Of a DNA stretch of 64,000 nucleotides, positions 51,678 to 58,197 are shown one piece after another. The stretch is taken from assembly GCF_016629525.1 (NCBI RefSeq), contig NZ_AP024269.1, forward strand, positions 682,001-746,000, given 5' to 3'. Source of the DNA: Kaistia sp. 32K (GTDB lineage: Bacteria; Pseudomonadota; Alphaproteobacteria; Rhizobiales; Kaistiaceae). Both the position numbers and the translations under genes were made by a program. Within the stretch, counting starts at the first letter, position 1. Every line of letters begins with the position of its first letter. The notes beneath the pieces were generated by a model, which was given only the letters and a program-made list of their open reading frames with translations, searched no databases and was not told the DNA's origin.

Positions 51678-52322
51678 ATGAAAACCGTGATGGTCTATGG
51701 CGATTCCAACAGCTGGGGCGCCGAGCCGCAGCCCGAGCGCGGCGTCGGCGGCCGCTTCGCGCCGGATGTGCGCTGGCCGGGCGTGCTGCAGAAGGCGCTG
51801 GGCCCCGGCGTGCAGGTGATCGCCGAGGGGCTGAACGGCCGCACGACCTGCGTCGATGACCCCGTCGAGGGGCATCACAAGAACGGCGCGCGCTTCCTGC
51901 AGGTCGCGCTCGAGACGCACATGCCGCTCGATCTCGTCATCATCAAGCTCGGCACCAACGATCTGAAGGCGCGGCTCTCGATGCAGGCCGGCGACATCGC
52001 CGATGGCGCCGTCCGTCTCGCCGAGATCGTGCTGGGCTCGGCCGCCGGGCCGGAGGGCAGGGCGCCGAAGGTGCTGCTCGTCGTGCCGGCGCCGATCTCC
52101 AAGCTCGGCTGGCTCACCGAGATGTTCGAGGGCGGCACGGAGAAGTCGCGAAAGCTCGGCAAGGAGTTCGCCCGCGCCGCCGCGCCGCGCGGCATTCCGG
52201 TGTTCGAGGCCGGTTCGGTCATCACGTCGAGCGAGGTCGACGGCATCCATCTCGACGCGGACGCGCACCGGACGCTCGGCGAGGCGCTCGCCGGCCGGGT
52301 GCGCGACCTCCTGGCGGATTAA
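51678..52322 (+). CDS. SGNH/GDSL-family hydrolase (arylesterase-like)
   Basis: 214 aa from the ATG at 51678 (GAGGA upstream); an in-frame ATG at 51654 after GGGGGAG would add 8 residues. SGNH blocks are complete: GDSNSWG with Ser10, GLNGRTTCVDD (Gly block), IIKLGTNDLKAR (Asn block) and SEVDGIHLDADAH with the Asp-His pair. No signal peptide, so it is cytoplasmic. In this locus it may remove acyl groups from the sugar or open a lactone. 10 nt before the isomerase-like gene. Confidence 0.9.
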   Translation: MKTVMVYGDSNSWGAEPQPERGVGGRFAPDVRWPGVLQKALGPGVQVIAEGLNGRTTCVDDPVEGHHKNGARFLQVALETHMPLDLVIIKLGTNDLKARLSMQAGDIADGAVRLAEIVLGSAAGPEGRAPKVLLVVPAPISKLGWLTEMFEGGTEKSRKLGKEFARAAAPRGIPVFEAGSVITSSEVDGIHLDADAHRTLGEALAGRVRDLLAD

Positions 52323-52332
52323 GGAAAGAACC

Positions 52333-53763
52333 ATGGCGCATGACACGTTGAAGGTCGGCCTGCTCGGCATCGGATTGAACGCCTACTGGCCGCAATTCGC
52401 CGGCCTCGAACCGCGCCTGCGCGGCTATATCGAGACGGTCGCGGCGAAGCTGGCGCGGCCGGGCGTCGAGATCGTCAATCTCGGCCTGATCGACGATCCC
52501 GAGAAGGCGATGGATGCCGGACACCAGTTCCGCGCCGCCGATGTCGACCTGATCTTCCTGCATGTCACGACCTACGCCGTGTCCTCGACCGTGCTTCCCG
52601 TCGTGCAGCGTGCCAAGGTTCCGGTGGTGATCCTCAATCTGCAGCCGGCGGCCGCGATCGACTATGCGAGCTTCAACGCGCTCGACGACCGCACGGCGAT
52701 GACCGGCGAATGGCTCGCCTTCTGCGCCGCCTGCCCGGTGCCGGAGATCGCCAACGTCTTCCGCCGCGCCAACATCGACTTCCACCAGGTGACGGGCGTG
52801 CTCGAGGGCGACGACCATGTCGACCGCGAGATCGAGGCCTGGATCGAGGCGGCGCGCGTCGCCTACGTCATGGCCCATAACCGCTTGGGCCTGATGGGGC
52901 GCTACTACAACGGCATGCTCGATATCTATTCCGACACGACGGCGCAGGTCGCGACCTTCGGCGGCCATCTGGAGATCGTCGAGATCGACGAACTGGCTGA
53001 ATTGCGGAAATCGGTCACCGAGCTGGAGGCGGCGGCCCGCGTCGACGGCTTCCGGGGCGAGTTCGACATCCAGGCGGATTGCGATCCGGCTGAGCTTCTG
53101 CGCGCGGCGCGCACCTCGATCGCGCTCGACCGGCTGGTGGCGAAGCACAAGCTCGGCTCGCTCGCCTACTACTACGAATCCGTTCCCGGCCATGACCACG
53201 AGGACGTCATCTCGTCGGTGATCCTCGGCTGCTCCTACCTCACGGCGCGCGGCGTGCCGGTCGCCGGCGAATACGAGGTCAAGAATGCCCAGGCGATGAA
53301 GATCCTCGACACGCTCGGCGTCGGCGGGTCCTTCACCGAGTATTACGGCATCGATTTCAACGACGACATCGTGCTGATGGGGCATGACGGACCCGGCCAT
53401 ACCCGGATCGCCGAGGGCAAGACCAAGGTCCGGCCGCTGAAGGTCTACCACGGCAAGGTCGGCTCCGGCGTCAGCGTCGAGATGTCGGTGAAGCACGGGC
53501 CGGTGACGTTGCTCTCGGTGGCGGAGGACGGCGCCGGCAAGCTCAAGCTGGTGGTGGCCGAGGCGGAATCGGTGCCCGGACCGATCCTCGAGATCGGCAA
53601 CACCAACAGCCGCTACCGTTTTTCGATCGGCGCGCGAAAATTCGTCGAGACGTGGAACGCCGAATGCCCGGCGCATCACTGCGCCGTCGGCATCGGCCAT
53701 GTCGCCGACAAGATCGAGAAGCTCGGCCAGCTGCTCGGCATCAAGACCGTGAAGGTGTGTTAG
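52333..53763 (+). CDS. L-arabinose/L-fucose isomerase family protein
   Basis: 476 aa, close to AraA (about 500). The N-terminal part (KVGLLGIGLNAYWPQFAGLE, ADVDLIFLHVTTYAVSSTVL) has the AraA/FucI-like substrate domain. Candidate metal ligands are Glu in VAGEYEVKNAQAM, Glu/Tyr in FTEYYGIDFNDDIVLMGHDG and His in PAHHCAVGIGH. It would interconvert an aldose and ketose. Co-transcribed with the SGNH hydrolase. Having both an isomerase and an aldonate-dehydratase-like gene in one locus suggests two entry routes or a non-canonical substrate. Start fixed by AAGGAAAG before ATG 52333. Confidence 0.9.
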   Translation: MAHDTLKVGLLGIGLNAYWPQFAGLEPRLRGYIETVAAKLARPGVEIVNLGLIDDPEKAMDAGHQFRAADVDLIFLHVTTYAVSSTVLPVVQRAKVPVVILNLQPAAAIDYASFNALDDRTAMTGEWLAFCAACPVPEIANVFRRANIDFHQVTGVLEGDDHVDREIEAWIEAARVAYVMAHNRLGLMGRYYNGMLDIYSDTTAQVATFGGHLEIVEIDELAELRKSVTELEAAARVDGFRGEFDIQADCDPAELLRAARTSIALDRLVAKHKLGSLAYYYESVPGHDHEDVISSVILGCSYLTARGVPVAGEYEVKNAQAMKILDTLGVGGSFTEYYGIDFNDDIVLMGHDGPGHTRIAEGKTKVRPLKVYHGKVGSGVSVEMSVKHGPVTLLSVAEDGAGKLKLVVAEAESVPGPILEIGNTNSRYRFSIGARKFVETWNAECPAHHCAVGIGHVADKIEKLGQLLGIKTVKVC

Positions 53764-53770
53764 AAAAATA

Positions 53771-53802
53771 CGGACGACCCGACGCGGAGATCGGGACGTC
53801 CG
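53771..53802. terminator. Bidirectional terminator between convergent genes
   Basis: Arms CGGACGACCCGA (53771-53782) and TCGGGACGTCCG (53791-53802), paired with one A-A mismatch, followed by TTTC. It lies between the isomerase-like gene and the convergent alcohol dehydrogenase gene. Confidence 0.65.
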
Positions 53803-53832
53803 TTTCAAGTACGGTTTCGGGCGGTCCCGCCG

Positions 53833-54906
53833 TCAGGGCGTGATCGCTACCTTCAGCACGCCGTCGCGCTGGTGGCCGAAGAGGTCGTAGGCTTCCTCGA
53901 TGTCGTCGAGCTTGAAGCGGTGCGTGACCAGCGGCGTGAGGTCGACCCGGCCGGAGGCGACGACGTTCATCAGCCGGCGCATGCGCTCCTTGCCGCCCGG
54001 GCAGAGCGAGGTGACGATCTTGTTGTCGCCGAGGCCGGCCGAGAACGCGCTGAGCGGGATCTTCAGATCGCTCGAGTAGACGCCGAGGCTCGAGAGCGTG
54101 CCGCCCGGGCGCAGCACGCGCAGCGCGGATTCGAACGTGCCCTGGGTGCCGAGCGCCTCGATCGCGACGTCGACGCCGCGGCCGTCGGTCAGGGCCATGA
54201 TCTGCTCGACCGGATCGCCCTTCTTGAAGTCGACGACGACGTCGGCGCCGAGCTTATTGGCGACCGCGAGCCGCTCCGGCACGGTGTCGACGCCGATGAT
54301 CGTCGTGGCGCCCATCAGCTTGGCGCCGGCGACGGCGCAGAGCCCGATCGGCCCGAGCGCGAACACGGCCACCGTGTCGCCGATTTTCACTGCGCCGCTC
54401 TCGGCGCCGGCGAAGCCGGTCGACATGATGTCGGGGCACATCAGGATTTCTTCGTCCTTCAGCCCTTCGGCGACCGGGCTCAGATTGGCGGCGGCGTCGG
54501 GAACGAGGACATATTCGGCCTGGCAGCCGTCGATCAGATTGCCGAATTTCCAGCCGCCGGTCGCCTTGAAGCCGTGCTTGGTGCCCGGGCCGTCCTGCGA
54601 GCCGCAGCCGCAGAGGCAGGCATAGCTGTGACCGCTCGGCGTGATGGCGCCGGCGATGACGCGCTGGCCTTCCTGGTATCCCTCGACCGCCGAGCCGAGC
54701 TTCTCGATGACGCCGACCGGCTCGTGGCCGATCGTCAGGCCCTTGGCGACGGGATATTCGCCCTTGAGGATGTGAATGTCGGTGCCGCAGATCGTCGTCG
54801 TGGTGATGCGCATCAGCGCATCGCGCGGCCCGACATCGGGAATGGGCTTCTCGTCGAGGACGATCCGTCCGGGTTCGACGAATATGGCGGCTTTCATGCG
54901 CGGCAT
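53833..54906 (-). CDS. Zinc-dependent alcohol dehydrogenase (secondary-alcohol type, NAD(P))
   Basis: 357 aa MDR-family enzyme. The ATG at 54906 follows GAGGAGG. Catalytic zinc residues are in TTTICGTDIHILKGEYP and LTIGHEPVG; the nucleotide fold is FALGPIGLCAVAGAKLMGAT. The structural-zinc lobe is unusual, ACLCGCGSQDG. From memory it resembles the Cupriavidus-type broad-range alcohol dehydrogenase (NLIDGCQAEYVLVP, ALGTQGTFESALRVLRPGG, VYSSDLKIPLSAFSAGLGD, CPGGKERMRRLMNV). It converts short-chain alcohols and ketones or 1,2-diols. It may reduce an aldehyde made by sugar cleavage nearby (e.g. lactaldehyde), which is inference. Confidence 0.92.
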   Translation of the reverse strand: MPRMKAAIFVEPGRIVLDEKPIPDVGPRDALMRITTTTICGTDIHILKGEYPVAKGLTIGHEPVGVIEKLGSAVEGYQEGQRVIAGAITPSGHSYACLCGCGSQDGPGTKHGFKATGGWKFGNLIDGCQAEYVLVPDAAANLSPVAEGLKDEEILMCPDIMSTGFAGAESGAVKIGDTVAVFALGPIGLCAVAGAKLMGATTIIGVDTVPERLAVANKLGADVVVDFKKGDPVEQIMALTDGRGVDVAIEALGTQGTFESALRVLRPGGTLSSLGVYSSDLKIPLSAFSAGLGDNKIVTSLCPGGKERMRRLMNVVASGRVDLTPLVTHRFKLDDIEEAYDLFGHQRDGVLKVAITP

Positions 54907-55033
54907 CGAAACCTCCTCTTCCTCGCTCGCAGGACGAGCCCCGCTGGCGAGTGTGCGACATCCGACCAGGATAGATCGTATCCGGATGCGGCGCAGAGTG
55001 GTTTGATATCCGTCAAATCGCGCGGCAGAGCCT

Positions 55034-55420
55034 TCAGCCCCGCGCGGTGTGCTCGCCGTCGTTGATGCCGCGGTCGCCAACCAGCGAGGCGACGCTGTCC
55101 GCCTTCTCCGTCCGGTCGCGATAGATGGCGGCGCGGGCGAGCAGCATCAGCGTCACCGGCGTCGTCACGGTGACGAAGGCGGTGATCAGCAGCTCGTGCA
55201 GCACGAGGCGGGATTGCAGCACGGAGAAGCAAACCATCGAGGCGATCAGGATGGCGCCGGCGCCGCCCGTCGTGCCGAGGGTCGGCGCATGCACGCGCTC
55301 GTAGAAGCTCTTGAACCGGACGAGGCCGATGGTTCCGAGCAGCGTCAGCCCGGAGCCGAGCAGCAGCAGGAAGGCGACCAGCAGCGCCGCCCAGGCGGGA
55401 AGATCTTCGAGGCCGTTCAT
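55034..55420 (-). CDS. phaG: Monovalent cation/H+ antiporter subunit G (PhaG/MnhG)
   Basis: 128 aa small membrane subunit with three hydrophobic segments (LPAWAALLVAFLLLLGSGLT, GAGAILIASMVCFSVL, LLITAFVTVTTPVTLMLLAR). Family motif GTIGLVRFKSFYERVHAPTL-GTTGG. Last gene of the pha operon; start overlaps phaF by 4 nt. Required for assembly of the multisubunit K+ or Na+/H+ antiporter. Confidence 0.92.
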   Translation of the reverse strand: MNGLEDLPAWAALLVAFLLLLGSGLTLLGTIGLVRFKSFYERVHAPTLGTTGGAGAILIASMVCFSVLQSRLVLHELLITAFVTVTTPVTLMLLARAAIYRDRTEKADSVASLVGDRGINDGEHTARG

Positions 55421-55698
55421 TCGATCACCTCGCCGCGCATCAGGAATTTGGCCAGCGCCGCCGTCGAGACGAAGCCGAGCAGGGCGATGACCAGCGCCGC
55501 CTCGAAATAGATCGTGCTGCCGTTGCGGATGCCGAAGGTCAGGATCAGCAGCATGCCGCAGACATAGAGCGCGTCGACGCCGAGCACGCGGTCCTGCGCG
55601 CGCGGGCCGGCCAGGATGCGGTAGGCCGCGCAGGCCATCGCCGCGACGAGCATCAGCTGCGAGGCCGTGATCGACCAGAGGAGGATCGTCGTGCTCAT
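55417..55698 (-). CDS. phaF: Monovalent cation/H+ antiporter subunit F (PhaF/MnhF)
   Basis: 93 aa, three hydrophobic segments, with the MrpF core AYRILAGPRAQDRVLGVDAL-YVCGMLLILTFG. Overlaps phaG and phaE by 4 nt each, so the genes are translationally coupled. Confidence 0.92.
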   Translation of the reverse strand: MSTTILLWSITASQLMLVAAMACAAYRILAGPRAQDRVLGVDALYVCGMLLILTFGIRNGSTIYFEAALVIALLGFVSTAALAKFLMRGEVIE

Positions 55699-56180
55699 TC
55701 GAAAACCTCCATCAGCAGCTGCTCGTAGCGTTTCTGGATCGTCTCGATCCAGAGATCGCCGTCGACCAGGTCGAGGACGTGGATCAGGAGCCGGCCGTTC
55801 TCGGCGTGATACTCGACCCAGGCGGTGCCGGGCGTCGCCGTGAGGATGCAGGCCAGCACCGCCAGGCCCGTCCGGTCGCGCAGCCGCAGCGGAACGACCA
55901 CGAAGCCCGGCCGCCGGGTGCTACGCTTTCCCTGCAGGATGAGTTTCGAGACCGCGACATTCGAGTGGTAGATGTCGATCAGCACGCGGCCGATCAGGAC
56001 CGGGATCAGGTGCCAGCGCCGCAGGCGCGGCTTGTCCGGCTGCAGCGCCGCCATCGCCCAGGACGCGGCGACGGCGATCACCGTGCCCAGGATCAGATGG
56101 CCGAGCGAGAAGCTGTTCAAGAGCAGCCACATCAGGATGAGCGACGCCGTCAGCAGCGGATAGGGCAGGAACCGGCTCAT
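55695..56180 (-). CDS. phaE: Monovalent cation/H+ antiporter subunit E (PhaE/MnhE)
   Basis: 161 aa. The ATG at 56180 overlaps the phaD stop (ATGA); the frame is open upstream only inside phaD. Two N-terminal hydrophobic segments (YPLLTASLILMWLLLNSFSL and LGTVIAVAASWAMAAL) precede the MrpE signature ATPGTAWVEYHAENGRLLIH in the cytoplasmic part. Structural subunit of the complex. Confidence 0.92.
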   Translation of the reverse strand: MSRFLPYPLLTASLILMWLLLNSFSLGHLILGTVIAVAASWAMAALQPDKPRLRRWHLIPVLIGRVLIDIYHSNVAVSKLILQGKRSTRRPGFVVVPLRLRDRTGLAVLACILTATPGTAWVEYHAENGRLLIHVLDLVDGDLWIETIQKRYEQLLMEVFE

Positions 56181-57856
56181 GGCGCGACCTCCGGCGTCTT
56201 GGTCGCAGGCGCCTCTGGGGCCGTGGCCTCGGGGGCAGGGGCCTCGACGCGCGGCGCCGACATGACATCGCGGATGTAGCTGTGCGGCGCGTGCAGCGAC
56301 TGGGCCGTCTGGTCCATGTAGCGCATCACCGGCCCGCCGAAGATCGTCAGCCCGACGCAGAGCGACAGCAGGAACGCGATCGGCGCGATTTCCATCAGGA
56401 GGACGCGCGGCACGATGCCCTCGATCGGCGCCCAGAAGGCCTGGATGCCGGCGCGGGTCAGCGAGATCATCGCGGCGAGGCCGGAGATGACGAGCAGCGC
56501 GACGAAGGTCCAGATCGCCGGCGACAGGCTGCCGCCCTCGGTGAGCCCGTCGGGATTGAGCAGCGCCGTCAGGATCGCGAACTTGCCGACGAAGCCGGAG
56601 AGCGGCGGCAGGCCGGCCAGGAGCAGGCCGCAGGCGGCGAAGGAGATGCCGAGGATGGCGAGGGTCGAGGGAATGGCGACGCCGATCTCCTCCTCCGCTT
56701 CCTCTTCCTCGAGGTCTTCGCCATAGGCGTCGAGCGTGATGGCGAGGACGCCGGCGGAGGGATCCTGCACGCGGTCGATCAGCTCGATCAGCAGGAAGAA
56801 GGCGCTGATCGCCAGCGTCGAGCTCACCATGTAGTAGAGCGCGCCGGCGGTCGCCGAAACGTTGGCGATGCCGATCGCCGCCAGCATCGTGCCGGACGAT
56901 ACGAGAATGTAGTAGCCGGCGAGGCGCCCCTTGGCCTGGGACGCCATGACGCCGATGGCGCCGAAGGCGATGGTCACCATGCCGCCGACCAGAAGCCAGG
57001 AATCGCCGAAGCCGCTCGAGGCTCCGGCCTCGACACCGAAGAGGAGCGGCGACAGACGGAGCAGCACATAGACGCCGACCTTGGAGAGGATGGCGAAGAT
57101 GGCGGCGACGGGGGCGGCGGCGGCGTTGTAGGCGGTCGGCAGCCAGAAGCCGAGCGGCCACATGCCGGCCTTGACCAGGAAGGCGATGCCGAGAATGCCG
57201 GCGCCGGCGTCGAGCAGCATGCGGTCCGAGGCCGGCACGCCGGGGATCCGCAGCGCCAGGTCCGCCATGTTGAGCGTGCCGGTGACGCCATAGATCATGG
57301 CGACGCCGATCAGGAACAGCGACGAGGCGGCGAGGTTGACGACGATGTAGTGCAGGCCCGCCTTGACGCGCGCCTGGCCGGAGCCATGCAGCATGAGGCC
57401 GTAGGACGAGGCCAGCATCACCTCGAAGAACACGAAGAGGTTGAACAGGTCGCCGGTCAGGAAGGCGCCGTTGACGCCCATCAGCAGCAGCTGGAAGAGC
57501 GTGTGGAAATGCGGGCCGCTCCGGTGCCAGCGCGCCAGCGAATAGACGATCGCCGCGATCGCCAGCATCGATGTCAGCACCAGCATCAGCGCGGCGAGGC
57601 GATCGAGCACCAGCACGATGCCGAACGGCGCCGGCCAGTTGGCGAGCAGATAGACCTTCGTCGCCGGGCCGTTGGTCGCGGTAGGCGTGTTGGCGAAATC
57701 GAGCAGCGCGATCGCGACCAGTGCCAGCGCAATGGTCGAGATGACGTTGATGGCGGCTTTCAGCGCATGCCGGCGTTCATCGATCAGAAGCAGCGCCGCG
57801 CCGGTGATCAGCGGCAGCAGGATCGGAACGATGACGAGATGTTCAGCCCAATCCAT
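56177..57856 (-). CDS. phaD: Monovalent cation/H+ antiporter subunit D (PhaD/MnhD)
   Basis: 559 aa, with about 14 hydrophobic segments, related to NADH dehydrogenase subunit N. Family segments: LVFFEVMLASSYGLMLHGSG (conserved Glu), FLVKAGMWPLGFWLPTAYNA (conserved Lys) and LSPLLFGVEAG. The C-terminal tail (RVEAPAPEATAPEAPATKTP) is a Pro/Ala/Glu-rich extension of unknown role. Start shares one base with the phaC stop (TGATG). Confidence 0.93.
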   Translation of the reverse strand: MDWAEHLVIVPILLPLITGAALLLIDERRHALKAAINVISTIALALVAIALLDFANTPTATNGPATKVYLLANWPAPFGIVLVLDRLAALMLVLTSMLAIAAIVYSLARWHRSGPHFHTLFQLLLMGVNGAFLTGDLFNLFVFFEVMLASSYGLMLHGSGQARVKAGLHYIVVNLAASSLFLIGVAMIYGVTGTLNMADLALRIPGVPASDRMLLDAGAGILGIAFLVKAGMWPLGFWLPTAYNAAAAPVAAIFAILSKVGVYVLLRLSPLLFGVEAGASSGFGDSWLLVGGMVTIAFGAIGVMASQAKGRLAGYYILVSSGTMLAAIGIANVSATAGALYYMVSSTLAISAFFLLIELIDRVQDPSAGVLAITLDAYGEDLEEEEAEEEIGVAIPSTLAILGISFAACGLLLAGLPPLSGFVGKFAILTALLNPDGLTEGGSLSPAIWTFVALLVISGLAAMISLTRAGIQAFWAPIEGIVPRVLLMEIAPIAFLLSLCVGLTIFGGPVMRYMDQTAQSLHAPHSYIRDVMSAPRVEAPAPEATAPEAPATKTPEVAP

Positions 57857-58197
57857 CAGCTGGGCTCCCGGCCGTCGACATGGTCACTGCCCGTCAGGCC
57901 GCGCGAGACCAGGAGCACGACGAGGAACAGCGCTGTCGTCGCGAAGCCGATGACGATGGCCGTCAGCACCAGCGCCTGCGGGATCGGATCGGCATAATCG
58001 GCCGGATTGACGGCGCCGGCGGAGGAAAGCACGGGCGGGGCCGCCACCTTCAGCCGCCCCATCGAGAAGATGAAGAGATTGACGCCATAGGCGATGAGCG
58101 ACAGCCCGATGATGAGCTGGTAGGTGCGCGGGCGGAACAGCAGCCAGACGCCCGAGCCGATCAGGACGCCGATGCCGATGGCGAGAACGAGTTCCAT
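57856..58197 (-). CDS. phaC: Monovalent cation/H+ antiporter subunit C (PhaC/MnhC)
   Basis: 113 aa, NuoK-like, three hydrophobic segments: LVLAIGIGVLIGSGVWLLF, IIGLSLIAYGVNLFIFSMG and QALVLTAIVIGFATTALFLV. The ATG at 58197 shares one base with the phaAB stop (TGATG). The conserved DPIPQALVLTAIVIG block is the MrpC hallmark. PhaC here is the antiporter subunit, unrelated to polyhydroxyalkanoate synthase. Confidence 0.93.
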   Translation of the reverse strand: MELVLAIGIGVLIGSGVWLLFRPRTYQLIIGLSLIAYGVNLFIFSMGRLKVAAPPVLSSAGAVNPADYADPIPQALVLTAIVIGFATTALFLVVLLVSRGLTGSDHVDGREPS

